DNA of 64,000 bases from Apostichopus japonicus. Taxonomy: Eukaryota > Echinodermata > Holothuroidea > Aspidochirotida > Stichopodidae. Shown here piece after piece: positions 47,226 through 60,100 of the stretch (its first letter is position 1; each line of letters opens with the position of its first letter). The notes beneath the pieces are model-generated. The model did no database searches and was not told where the DNA came from. It saw only the letters and a program-made list of their open reading frames with translations. Location: assembly GCF_037975245.1 (NCBI RefSeq), contig NC_092573.1, forward strand, positions 17,040,265 through 17,104,264. The letters are read 5' to 3'. Made by a program: the position numbers and the translations under genes.

Positions 47226-47786
47226 AAGGAACAGAAAAATAGCAGATATTTCCTCCGATATCAGGTATATCGAAACTGAACACTTACACACATAAGCGTA
47301 GGTCCCGTAGGACCTCCCCCCGCAACCAAATTTTGTTCGGACACCTACTGAAAGAAAAATAAATAGCAATGAATAGCTTAAAAACTATCTCCGTGGTAAT
47401 TAAAATAATGTTCTAAGCTTGGCCGACAATACTACTGTAAAAGAGAGTTTTTGTATGCTTTTTCTCCATCTACATAAGATATTTCGTTGTTTACATTAGC
47501 ATTTGGCGGTATACTGTGCAACTTTCACGGACCGTGCGGAACACGATGCCATGCAATATAATGACCGATGTTTGCTTATATGATATTGGCATCGATAATA
47601 TGTTGGACGCGCGCGAAAAATGTTGGCTTTTTTTTCGGGCAAGTCATTACAGCCCCCAAATCCAATTGGGCTCCTACGCCTTTGACTACACACATAGACA
47701 GTTTTTGAGGCTGTTCATCGTGGAAAATGCATTTCAATGCTCACTGATATGATGTTATATCTGCTCTTTGCATTACAAATTCGAAC
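47226..47786. other. No recognised gene
   Basis: A GCGTAGGTCCCGTAGGACC segment with a C-run near 47304 resembles another element terminus. The rest is unique. Confidence 0.45.
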
Positions 47787-48488
47787 AGGCGTGTAGCGAG
47801 TAATTGCCTGCAGGCAAACTATCTAAGCGAAGCGCCACCATGAGTTGGCGCGAAGCGTACAAGCAAAATTTTGGCCGAAAATGCCTCCCAGATCGCTGGA
47901 AATGACACTTCCCAGGCCTTGTAAGTTGCATCTAAGCATTGTCTATTTTGAAATTACTAGCGATGTCATAAAGAAAATTTGCTCGGGGGGGGGGCGGTCG
48001 GCCCCTTCCCGAAATGTTCCCCGACGACTCGGTCGAGTTCAAGACCAGCCACAGTTGGTTCCATATAGCACAATTCTACAATTGTTTAAGGCGTCCATAC
48101 ACACATGCGTTATGATAGACCATATATAGTATTTATATAGATACATTAGTGAGAGAGCAAAAATGGAAACGTCAAAAATGGAGTTGTCTATGTAAGGGGT
48201 GGGGTGAGGCGCACACCCCTTCCGTAATCCTTGATCTGTCACTGGCTACCTGTGTATATAATAGGGATCAGCGCTTTAACTATGACTGTTCATCTTTCTC
48301 TTCCCGAGGTCTTGGCTATCTTCTACTTTCTCCTTTTTCCCTCTTTTTTTCTTTTTCTTTTCCCTTCCTTCCTCTCCTCCTTTTCTTTTTTTCCCCCTCC
48401 TTTTTCCTTTTTTCTTCTCTTTTTTTCTCTCCTCTTTTCCTTACCCGGGGGGCGCGCGCCCCCAACGCCCCCCCTGGATACGCACCTG
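47787..48488. mobile_element. hAT-like element, decayed
   Basis: Begins ACAGGCGTGTAGCGAG and ends CCTGGATACGCACCTG, giving partly complementary termini. It contains the minus-strand core (47817-47928), a G-run at ~47985, a long pyrimidine tract and a CCCGGGGGGCGCGCGCCCCC palindrome near 48444. The 8 bp flanks do not match, so the exact boundaries are uncertain. Confidence 0.5.
48318..48443 (+). repeat. ~125 bp polypyrimidine tract
   Basis: Nearly pure C/T (TTTTTCCCTC-like words) with only a few purines across ~125 bp on the plus strand. It explains a frame rich in Phe, Ser, Leu and Pro that is not a gene. Confidence 0.85.
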
Positions 48489-49744
48489 TATACACTAGAT
48501 ATACAAAGTATGAATATCAGCCAAGATTAACTATATAAAAAGATTTTCAGACTTTGACATCTGTTGACCTCAATTGATCTTCGACCTAAACTTGAACATG
48601 AATCCTTTGAACCCAAAATTACTTTAAGTCTCTTTGAAAAACAATAAGGGCCATCTACTCATCAAGGGATACACACCAAGTTTTAATTTTAGGCTATTTG
48701 TACACCTTGAGGTGTTTACAAGGTTTACAGACTGAACTCTATTCACCTCAAAGGACCTCTGACCACCATGAAAATCAACAGGAACACCTATTTTATAACT
48801 AAGGGGTGCCTATACCAAGTTAAAAGTTCAAGCAAATATTGAATCTTTAGAAATCATTTAAAAGTCTGTGTCACACAGACATGTATACCCATACCATAAG
48901 TACATCACCATTTTCTGGAAGGGAGAAAAAGGAATATTTCGTTCGGAAACATCCACTCATATTAAAGAAATACCGCTTCTCGACATGAGAGAGATATCCC
49001 TCTCTAGTGAATTCTGTGTGGATTTCATTGTTAATGTATATTATTTCATTGTTTAAGTATAGTCAAATAGTGAAATAGCATCATTCTTGCAAAACCCTTT
49101 AACACGTTAATTGATGGTTATTTAACATGGGAACAGTAACCTTTTGAAACAGTTCTGAGTATATAATTTTGTAATTGAAAACCAGACCATCCAGAAAAAC
49201 TATACTGATCGTTTATTTCTTTTTCTTTCAAATAATCGATAATAAGCGTCAGACTCTTACTGAAGATAGATATGATCAATAACAACAGAATACAGAATCA
49301 GAAAGCATTAGCATTGTTTCCACACACTTGCATGTACAAGGTGTTATTTTTTCCACACAGGAAAATAAACACAATATCGTTCTGACTGCGACTCGGATTA
49401 AAACAATACCAAACTCTTTATTTGGTGAGATATAGTTTATGCATATGCAGGACAGAACCTGGGCACAGAAGCCAAAATATCGAACGACTGAATCCGCTCT
49501 CATCCCCAGTCCCATTGCATCGAGACCGTGACTGTGTAATCATCTTCGGGTGTGCACATCACCATTCCCCTCGAAAGGTAACATGATCACGTGAAGCGAT
49601 ATGCTTGAAATTGTGGCTAGCCGTAGTATTTGCAATCAATCAATGGGATAATTAAACCGGAGGCATATGCGCTCTCGCCGATCCCGACCGCGTGGTGTAC
49701 CACGAGTCACTCGAGACAACATAACCAGTCGACACATTTTTCGA
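48489..49744. other. Unique sequence, nothing recognised
   Basis: No conserved frame, RNA gene or tandem repeat seen. Confidence 0.5.
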
Positions 49745-50825
49745 AATGACAGTTGGGACAAAATATATATCTCGAACAAACAGGTGACCCAAAATATATA
49801 TCTGGGAAATACATTTGGTTCATATAATATATATCTCGAAAAACAAGTGACCTAAAATATATATCTCTAGAAAAGTTGGTTCAAAATATATATCTCGAAA
49901 AACAGTGGATCCACAATATTTACCTATCTTGAAAAAAACAGGTGACAAAACGTATATATCTCGAAAACAGTTGGTTCAATATATATATCTCGAAAGAACA
50001 GGTGACCCAAAATATATATCTCGAAAAACAGGTGGCCCAAAATATATCTCGAAATACAGTTGGGTAAAAATATGTATCTGAAAAAACAATTGGTCTAATA
50101 TATATATCTCGAATAAACAGGTCACCCAAAATATATATCTCGAAAAACAGGTGGCCCAAAATATATATCTAAAAAACAGTTGGGTCAAAATATTTATCTC
50201 GAAAAAAACAGATGGTTCAAAATATGTATCTGAAAAAAAAACAGGTGACCAAAAATATATATCTCGAAAAAAACAGTTGCTTCATATAATATATATCTCG
50301 AAAAACAGGTAACCCGAAATATATATCTGGAAAAAACAATTGGTTCAAAACATTTATCTGGAAAAAACAAATGGTTCAAAATATTTTAAAGTATATCTCG
50401 AAAAACAGTGGTGTCCAATATTTTTCTCCATAAAACAGGTTCCCCAAAAAAGCTCCAAAAATCGGTTAAATATATATATTTAGAAAAATCAGGTGACCCA
50501 ACATATATATATATATATCTCGAATAAACAGTTGGGTCAAAAATATATATCTCAAAAAAGCAGTTCGTTGAATATATATATCTGGAAAAATCAGCTGATA
50601 TATATATATATCCAAAAATCAGGTGACCCAAAATAATATCTCGAAAAATATGTCTCTAAAAAACACTTGTGTCCAAAAATTTATCTCAAAAACACAGTCG
50701 GTCTAATATATATATCTCAGAGAATCAGTTGACCAAAAATATGTATCTCAAAAAACAGTTGGTCCAATATATATATCTCGAAATAACAGTGACCCAAAAT
50801 ATATATCTCGAAAAACAGGTGGTCC
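49745..50825 (-). repeat. 30 bp minisatellite array, inverted orientation (~36 half-units)
   Basis: The same two half-units as 43019-45960 but reverse complemented: CAGGTGACCCAAAATATATA and CAGTTGGTTCAATATATATA, joined by TCTCGAAAAA. It is more degenerate than the forward array. Confidence 0.9.
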
Positions 50826-51215
50826 TAAGTCCTTAGTAGCATTTGAGGCACCCAGGGTTCGGGAAGACAAGACATTGGGGTCTCGATGCATCTCACTCTT
50901 CCTTCCCCTCATCCAACTTGGCACTGACCATATACACATACATGACCCTGTTTTAACTGTTCTAAATTCAGTCCTCATTAAGTCATGTACAGTGGTGTGC
51001 ACCGGAGGTTTGGGTAGCTGTTGGGCCTTGCCCCTCTCAAAGAAACAAGATACCAAATAATTATGCTATCCTAATACTATAGACCATTATTATTATATAT
51101 AGACCATCTTTTTCAATCTACAAATGGAAAGGAGTATTTGCAACAAACTAATTCAGGCAAGATGACTTCTTGGTGAAATAATTTTTCCGGAGGAAAAGAG
51201 CGATAACCAATGAAG
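50826..51215 (+). pseudogene. Decayed duplicate of the SET-exon segment
   Basis: Collinear with 42328-42770: shares AGTAGCATTTGAGGCACC, GGGTTCGGGA, CTAAATTCAGTCCTC, an AGTGGTGTGC/AGTGGTATGTGC block, and then the exon (GGAGTATTTGCAACAAACT...). Here the AG acceptor is destroyed (CAAAT replaces the CAGGG junction). Stops appear where the intact exon has Ser and Tyr codons, and about 13 bp that encode the EYRGE region are deleted. Non-functional. Confidence 0.65.
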
Positions 51216-52340
51216 ATGTGAGGTACAGACAAAAAAAAATGTCCCTTAGTCTCTCAAGTATTAAAACTTTTACTTAGCAAACAATGGGAATTTGTTGATA
51301 TGTATATATATTCACACGCGGCTTCGAAATCTCTCTTTATCACTCACCTAATATATTAGAAGGATATCATTATTGCCAGCGCAATAGATGAAATTGAGGT
51401 GCATATTTCCACAAATAAAACCCTAACCTAATTAACGAAGATTAACACCTGATGTTGAGTATACAGTGTGAAAATGCTTATTCAAAACGATAAGATATTA
51501 ATGTTTTGCAATTCCCCAACAGACCATTGGTCACTGTCTCATTTGGAATATAACATCCATTCTTGATCAATGAAGTGATTTATATTTCCTGTTTCAAAAG
51601 CATTCCAAGAAAATGGCCAAAGCATGAACAAAGATCTTATAAGCACTTTAAAAATGACATGTTACTACCAAGCGTTTAAGGCACCAATTTTTATTTCCAT
51701 AGGAGTATAAATACCATCTTCCTGCAAATGTTTAAGTTTGTGTATGTGTTGGGGGGGGGGGGAGGGTGTGAGTAGGGAGTCAACGATACACAGCTATGCG
51801 TTTACTTTGAGCATAGACGCTTTTCATTTTCTTTCCTAAAGAATTATTGAAGACAAGAATCTTTACTCTTCAATAAGAATTACTGAAGAGTTAGATTACC
51901 ACTGCTATAGTTTTGTATTTTTTTCAGACAAAATTCAAAAAGAGTCTGTCTGATGGTGTTGTAACGCTCTCCATTTATTGGAGAAAACACAAAATGGTTT
52001 ACCATCTAATGAGCAAACTCAATGTAACCCTTTTCCCTTGTGGTACAATGTTCATAAAGTTCAATAACGGGATGTTTGTCTGTCTAAGAATCATGTCACA
52101 GGACTGACTCTGGGTCTACACAAAACATTCTTGGCAATAACTTAAATTGTCTGTCCTTGTCCTAACAAACATATCTCTTTGTAAACCATTCTCAGATTTT
52201 GAAATGGTGGTCACTTAGATTAATTCCAGATCAGGTGAATTAACAATGCTCTCAATGACTTTGCAACTAACAATCGGGGTTTTACTCTTCGTATCAAAAT
52301 GTGTGCAATCTCCCCTTAAGATTACTTCAGAGCCAATCCC
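51216..52340. other. Unique sequence before the large satellite; short Sat A-like trace at its start
   Basis: 51225-51310 retains Sat A words (GAGGTACAGACA, TCTCTCAAGTATTAAAAC, GGAATTTGTTGATATG). A G-run lies at ~51751. No gene recognised. Confidence 0.45.
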
Positions 52341-52740
52341 ACCAATTACAGTCCTAACCACCAGTAGCCGTTACGATCGAAAACGAGAGAGGGTACTCCT
52401 CCTTTAAATGGATTACCAACAATTTGCAGCACATTATGCGGCAGAGAAAAGGCCTTTTCTGTCAAAAAATGGGGTTCTCCTCAAAGGAGAGGATACAGCA
52501 TGGCGGTGAACAGTCCTTATCACCAGTTTTCAGCCCCTCACTTGGTGGGGGGAAAGCCGTAACGGTCGAAAACGTAAGAGAGTACTCTTCTCTATGAGAG
52601 GGTACTCCTTCTTTAAATGGGGATTACGCCCCTATTTGAGCCCAGAAGCAAAGGGGAACATTCCATTTTACTGTCAAAAACTAACAGGGTCCTTATCTCG
52701 GTAAACGGAAGCACCCGTTCTGGAAATGGTGCTTAGCACC
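52341..52740 (+). repeat. Left edge of the 107 bp-monomer satellite (diverged monomers)
   Basis: The first recognisable monomers (AGCCGTTACGATCGAAAACG, then TTTGCAGCACATTATGCGG…) differ from those inside the array and do not form the regular higher-order unit. The variant TTATGCGGCAGAGAAAAGG here recurs only at ~63330 on the right side. Confidence 0.8.
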
Positions 52741-55700
52741 AGTTTGTAGCCCCAAACGCGGCGGGGAACATAGCGTTTCCGTCGGAACGAACCGGTGCTC
52801 TCTCATCGAGAAGAGGCAACATACCTTGAAATGGGACTAACTTCCACTCTTGACCCAGGAAGAGGCGAGAAACAGGCCGTTTCGATCATATACGAACGGG
52901 GGTTCTCCAGTCGGGTAGTTGAAAACGACCCCGTAGGCGGTGCCTACCAACAAGTTGCAGCCCGTTATGAGGCGGGAAAAAAAACCTTTTCGGTCAAAAA
53001 CAAATGGGGTGCTCCTCACAGTCCTTACCACCAGTTTTCAGCCCCTCACTTTGGGTGGGGAAATAGCTGTTACCGTAGAAAACGCAAGACAGCACTCCTC
53101 TCTACGAGTTTGCAGCCCAAAAACGCGGCGGGGAACATAGCGTTTCGGTCGGAAACGAACCGGTGCTCTCTCATCGAGAAGAGGCAACATACCTTGAAAT
53201 GGGGATAACTTCCACTCTTGACCCAGGAAGAGGCGAGAAACAGGCCGTTTCGATCATATACGAACGGGGGTTCTCCAGTCGGGTAGTTGAAAACGACCCC
53301 GTAGGCGGTGCCTACCAACAAGTTGCAGCCCGTTATGAGGCGGGAAAAAAAACCTTTTCGGTCAAAAACAAATGGGGTGCTCCTCACAGTCCTTACCACC
53401 AGTTTTCAGCCCCTCACTTTGGGTGGAGAAATAGCTGTTACCGTAGAAAACGCAAGACAGCACTCCTCTCTACGAGAGAGGGTAGCCCTCCTTTTAATTG
53501 AGATAACGTCCCCATTTGCGCCCAGAAGATAACTTCAACATTCCATTTTACTGTCAAAGACTAACACAGTGCTTCTCTCGGTAAGCGGAAGCACCCGTTC
53601 TGGAAACGGGGTAGTTGAAAACAAACTTTTCTGACAAAAACAAATGGGGTGCTCCTCACAGGAGAGCAAACAGCATGGCGGTGAACAGTCCTTATCACCA
53701 GTTTTCAGCCCGTCACTTGGTGGGGGGAAAGCCGTTACGGTCGAAAACGCAAGAGAGTATTCCTCTCTATGAGAGGGTACTCCATTAAATGGGGATTACG
53801 TCCCCATTTGAGCCCAGAAGCAAAGGGGAACATTCCATTTTACTGTCAAAAACTAACAGGGTGCTTATCTCGGTAAACGGAAGCACCCGTTCTGGAAATG
53901 GTGCTTAGCACCAGTTTGCAGCCCAAAAACGCGGCGGGGAACATAGTCTTTCGGTCGGAAACGAACCGGTGCTCTCTCATCGAGAAGAGGCAATAAACCT
54001 TGAAATGGGGATAACTTCCACTCTTGACCCAGGAAGAGGCGAGAAACAGGCCGTTTCGATCATATACGAACGGGGGTTCTCCAGTCGGGTAGTTGAAAAC
54101 GACCCCGTAGGCGATGCCTACCAACAAGTTGCAGCCCGTTATGAGGCGGAGAAAAGACCTTTCGATCAAAAACAAATGGGGTGATCCTCACTGGAGAGGA
54201 AACACCATTGCGGTGAACAGTCCTTTACCATCAGTTTACAGACCCGCACTAGGTGGGGAAATAGCTGTTACGGTAGAAAACGCAAGACAGCACCCCTCCC
54301 TACGAGAGAGGGTAGTCCTCCTTCTAAGGGACGTTACGTCCCCATTTGCGCCCAGAAGATAACTACAACTTTCCATTTTACTGTCAAACACTAACAGGGT
54401 GCTTATCTCGTTTAACGTTAGCATCCGTTCTGGAAATAGAGCCTAGCATCAGTTTGCAGCCCAAAAACGCGGCGGGGAACATAGCGTTTCTGTCGGAAAC
54501 GAACCGGTGCTCTCTCATCGAGAAGAGGCAACATACCTTGAAATGGGGATAACTTCCACTCTTGACCCAGGAAGAGGCGAGAAACAGGCCGTTTCGATCA
54601 TATACGAACGGGGGTTCTCCAGTCGGGTAGTTGAAAACGACCCCGTAGGCGGTGCCTACCAACAAGTTGCAGCCCGTTATGAGGCGGGAAAAAAAACCTT
54701 TTCGGTCAAAAACAAATGGGGTGCTCCTCACAGTCCTTACCACCAGTTTTTCAGCCCCTCACTTTGGGTGGAGAAATAGCTGTTACCGTAGAAAACGCAA
54801 GACAGCACTCCTCTCTACGAGAGAGGGTAGCCCTCCTTTTAATTGAGATAACGTCCCCATTTGCGCCCAGAAGATAACTTCAACATTCCATTTTACTGTC
54901 AAAGACTAACACAGTGCTTCTCTCGGTAAGCGGAAGCACCCGTTCTGGAAACGGGGTAGTTGAAAACAAACTTTTCTGACAAAAACAAATGGGGTGCTCC
55001 TCACAGGAGAGCAAACAGCATGGCGGTGAACAGTCCTTATCACCAGTTTTCAGCCCGTCACTTGGTGGGGGGAAAGCCGTTACGGTCGAAAACGCAAGAG
55101 AGTATTCCTCTCTATGAGAGGGTACTCCATTAAATGGGGATTACGTCCCCATTTGAGCCCAGAAGCAAAGGGGAACATTCCATTTTACTGTCAAAAACTA
55201 ACAGGGTGCTTATCTCGGTAAACGGAAGCACCCGTTCTGGAAATGGTGCTTAGCACCAGTTTGCAGCCCAAAAACGCGGCGGGGAACATAGTCTTTCGGT
55301 CGGAAACGAACCGGTGCTCTCTCATCGAGAAGAGGCAATAAACCTTGAAATGGGGATAACTTCCACTCTTGACCCAGGAAGAGGCGAGAAACAGGCCGTT
55401 TCGATCATATACGAACGGGGGTTCTCCAGTCGGGTAGTTGAAAACGACCCCGTAGGCGGTGCCTACCAACAAGTTGCAGCCCGTTATGAGGCGGAGAAAA
55501 AGACCTTTCGATCAAAAACAAATGGGGTGATACTCACTGGAGAGGAAACACCATTGCGGTGAACAGTCCTTTACCATCAGTTTACAGACCCGCACTAGGT
55601 GGGAAAATAGCTGTTACGGTAGAAAACGCAAGACAGCACCCCTCCCTACGAGAGAGGGTAGTCCTCCTTCTAAGGGACGTTACGTCCCCATTTGAGCCCA

Positions 55701-57140
55701 GAAGATAACTACAACTTTCCATTTTACTGTCAAACACTAACAGGGTGCATATCTCGTTTAACGTTAGCATCCGTTCTGGAAATAGTGCCTAGCATCAGTT
55801 TGCAGCCCCAAACTCGGCGGGGAACATAGTCTTTCGGTCGGAAACGAACCGTTGCTCTCTCATCGAGAAGAGGCAACAAACCTTGAAATGGGGATAACTT
55901 CCACTCTTGACCCAGGAAGAGGCGAGAAACAGGCCGTTTCGATCATATACGAACGGGGGTTCTCCAGTCGGGTAGTTGAAAACGACCCCGTAGGCGATGC
56001 CTACCAACAAGTTGCAGCCCGTTATGAGGCGGAGAAAAGACCTTTTCGGTCAAAAACAAATGGGGTGCTCCTCACAGTCCTTACCACCAGTTTTCAGCCC
56101 CTCACTTTGGGTGGAGAAATAGCTGTTACCGTAGAAAACGCAAGACAACACTCCTCTCTACGAGAGAGGGTAGCTCTCCTTTTAATTGAGATAACGTCCC
56201 CATTTGCGCCCAGAAGATAACTTCAACATTCCATTTTACTGTCAAAGACTAACACAGTGCTTCTCTCGGTAAACGGAAGCACCCGTTCTGGAAACGGGGT
56301 AGTTGAAAACAAACTTTTCTGACAAAAACAAATGGGGTGCTCCTCACAGGAGAGCAAACAGCATGGCGGTTAACAGTCCTTATCACCAGTTTTCAGCCCC
56401 TCACTTGGTGGGGGGAAAGCCGTTACGGTCGAAAACGCAAGAGAGTATTCCTCTCTATGAGAGGGTACTCCATTAAATGGGGATTACGTCCCCATTTGAG
56501 CCCAGAAGCAAAGGGGAACATTCCATTTTACTGTCAAAAACTAACAGGGTGCTTATCTCGGTAAACGGAAGCACCCGTTCTGGAAATGGTGCTTAGCACC
56601 AGTTTGCAGCCCAAAAACGCGGCGGGGAACATAGTCTTTCGGTCGGAAACGAACCGGTGCTCTCTCATCGAGAAGAGGCAACATACCTTGAAATGGGGAT
56701 AACTTCCACTCTTGACCCAGGAAGAGGCGAGAAACAGGCCGTTTCGATCATATACGAACGGGGGGTTCTCCAGTCGGGTAGTTGAAAACGACCCCGTAGG
56801 CGGTGCCTACCAACAAGTTGCAGCCCGTTATGAGGCGGAGAAAAAGACCTTTCGATCAAAAACAAATGGGGTGATACTCACTGGAGAGGAAACACCATTG
56901 CGGTGAACAGTCCTTTACCATCAGTTTACAGACCCGCACTAGGTGGGAAAATAGCTGTTACGGTAGAAAACGCAAGACAGCACTCCTCTCTACGAGAGAG
57001 GGTAGCACTCCTTCTAAGGGACGTTACGTCCCCATTTGCGCCCAGAAGATAACTTCAACTTTCCATTTTACTGTCAAACACTAACAGGGTGCTTAGCTCG
57101 TTCAACGTTAGCATCCGTTCTGGAAATGGTGCATAGCACC
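52741..57140 (+). repeat. Higher-order satellite, zone 1 (~1345 bp super-period)
   Basis: The unique landmark GGTGCTCTCTCATCGAGAAG occurs at 52795, 53163, 53969, 54507, 55314, 55852 and 56657. After an irregular first step of 368 bp the spacing alternates ~806 and ~538 bp, so the super-period is ~1345 bp. A 538 bp unit contains five ~107 bp monomers, which I call a-e by their starts: TTTGCAGCCCAAAAACGCGG; TTGACCCAGGAAGAGGCG; GTTGCAGCCCGTTATGAGG; TTTACAGACCCGCACTAGG; TTTGCGCCCAGAAGATAAC. The 806 bp unit adds a truncated c, plus extra d and e monomers. All monomers share a GTCRAAAAC core. Confidence 0.92.
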
Positions 57141-60100
57141 AGTTTGCAGCCCAAAAACGCGGCGGGGAACATAGCGTTTCGGTCGGAAACGAACCGGTGC
57201 TCTCTCATCGAGAAGAGGCAACATACCTTGAAATGGGGATAACTTCCACTCTTGACCCAGGAAGAGGCGAGAAACAGGCCGTTTCGATCATATACGAACG
57301 GGGGTTCTCCAGTCGGGTAGTTGAAAACGACCCCGTAGGCGGTGCCTACCAACAAGTTGCAGCCCGTTATGAGGCGGAGAAAAAGACCTTTCGATCAAAA
57401 ACAAATGGGGTGATACTCACTGGAGAGGAAACACCATTGCGGTGAACAGTCCTTTACCATCAGTTTACAGACCCGCACTAGGTGGGAAAATAGCTGTTAC
57501 GGTAGAAAACGCAAGACAGCACTCCTCTCTACGAGAGAGGGTAGCACTCCTTCTAAGGGACGTTACGTCCCCATTTGCGCCCAGAAGATAACTTCAACTT
57601 TCCATTTTACTGTCAAACACTAACAGGGTGCTTAGCTCGTTCAACGTTAGCATCCGTTCTGGAAATGGTGCATAGCACCAGTTTGCAGCCCAAAAACGCG
57701 GCGGGGAACATAGCGTTTCTGTCGGAAACGAACCGGTGCTCTCTCATCGAGAAGAGGCAACATACCTTGAAATGGGGATAACTTCCACTCTTGACCCAGG
57801 AAGAGGCGAGAAACAGGCCGTTTCGATCATATACGAACGGGGGTTCTCCAGTCGGGTAGTTGAAAACGACCCCGTAGGCGGTGCCTACCAACAAGTTGCA
57901 GCCCGTTATGAGGCGGGAAAAAAGACCTTTTCGGTCAAAAACAAATGGGGTGCTCCTCACAGTCCTTACCACCAGTTTTCAGCCCCTCACTTTGGGTGGA
58001 GAAATAGCTGTTACCGTAGAAAACGCAAGACAGCACTCCTCTCTACGATTGAGGGTAGCCCTCCTTTTAATTGAGATAACGTCCCCATTTGCGCCCAGAA
58101 GATAACTTCAACATTCCATTTTACTGTCAAAGACTAACACAGTGCTTCTCTCGGTAAGCGGAAGCACCCGTTCTGGAAACGGGGTAGTTGAAAACAAACT
58201 TTTCTGACAAAAACAAATGGGGTGCTCCTCACAGGAGAGCAAACAGCATGGCGGTGAACAGTCCTTATCACCAGTTTTCAGCCCGTTACTTGGTGGGGGG
58301 AAAGCCGTTACGGTCGAAAACGCAAGAGAGTATTCCTCTCTATGAGAGGGTACTCCATTAAATGGGGATTACGTCCCCATTTGAGCCCAGAAGCAAAGGG
58401 GAACATTCCATTTTACTGTCAAAAACTAACAGGGTGCTTATCTCGGTAAACGGAAGCACCCGTTCTGGAAATGGTGCTTAGCACCAGTTTGCAGCCCAAA
58501 AACGCGGCGGGGAACATAGTCTTTCGGTCGGAAACGAACCGGTGCTCTCTCATCGAGAAGAGGCAATAAACCTTGAAATGGGGATAACTTCCACTCTTGA
58601 CCCAGGAAGAGGCGAGAAACAGGCCGTTTCGATCATATACGAACGGGGGTTCTCCAGTCGGGTAGTTGAAAACGACCCCGTAGGCGATGCCTACCAACAA
58701 GTTGCAGCCCGTTATGAGGCGGAGAAAAGACCTTTCGATCAAAAACAAATGGGGTGATCCTCACTGGAGAGGAAACACCATTGCGGTGAACAGTCCTTTA
58801 CCATCAGTTTACAGACCCGCACTAGGTGGGGAAATAGCTGTTACGGTAGAAAACGCAAGACAGCACCCCTCCCTACGAGAGAGGGTAGTCCTCCTTCTAA
58901 GGGACGTTACGTCCCCATTTGCGCCCAGAAGATAACTACAACTTTCCATTTTACTGTCAAACACTAACAGGTTGCATATCTCGTTTAACGTTAGCATCCG
59001 TTCTGGAAATAGTGCCTAGCATCAGTTTGCAGCCCCAAACTCGGCGGGGAACATAGTCTTTCGGTCGGAAACGAACCGTTGCTCTCTCATCGAGAAGAGG
59101 CAACAAACCTTGAAATGGGGATAACTTCCACTCTTGACCCAGGAAGAGGCGAGAAACAGGCCGTTTCGATCATATACGAACGGGGGTTCTCCAGTCGGGT
59201 AGTTGAAAACGACCCCGTAGGCGATGCCTACCAACAAGTTGCAGCCCGTTATGAGGCGGAGAAAAGACCTTTCGATCAAAAACAAATGGGGTGATCCTCA
59301 CTGGAGAGGAAACACCATTGCGGTGAACAGTCCTTTACCATCAGTTTACAGACCCGCACTAGGTGGGGAAATAGCTGTTACGGTAGAAAACGCAAGACAG
59401 CACCCCTCCCTACGAGAGAGGGTAGTCCTCCTTCTAAGGGATTACGTCCCCATTTGAGCCCAGAAGATAACTACAACTTTCCATTTTACTGTCAAACACT
59501 AACAGGGTGCATATCTCGTTTAACGTTAGCATCCGTTCTGGAAATAGTGCCTAGCATCAGTTTGCAGCCCCAAACTCGGCGGGGAACATAGTCTTTCGGT
59601 CGGAAACGAACCGTTGCTCTCTCATCGAGAAGAGGCAACAAACCTTGAAATGGGGATAACTTCCACTCTTGACCCAGGAAGAGGCGAGAAACAGGCCGTT
59701 TCGATCATATACGAACGGGGGTTCTCCAGTCGGGTAGTTGAAAACGACCCCGTAGGCGATGCCTACCAACAAGTTGCAGCCCGTTATGAGGCGGAGAAAA
59801 GACCTTTTCGGTCAAAAACAAATGGGGTGCTCCTCACAGTCCTTACCACCAGTTTTCAGCCCCTCACTTTGGGTGGAGAAATAGCTGTTACCGTAGAAAA
59901 CGCAAGACAACACTCCTCTCTACGAGAGAGGGTAGCTCTCCTTTTAATTGAGATAACGTCCCCATTTGCGCCCAGAAGATAACTTCAACATTCCATTTTA
60001 CTGTCAAAGACTAACACAGTGCTTCTCTCGGTAAACGGAAGCACCCGTTCTGGAAACGGGGTAGTTGAAAACAAACTTTTCTGACAAAAACAAATGGGGT

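Noticed and set aside
46609-48488. One element from CAGGCGCGTATCCAGG to CCTGGATACGCACCTG
   Set aside because: Ends are complementary, but only TATAC is shared by the flanks, not an 8 bp duplication, and the interior joins unrelated pieces.
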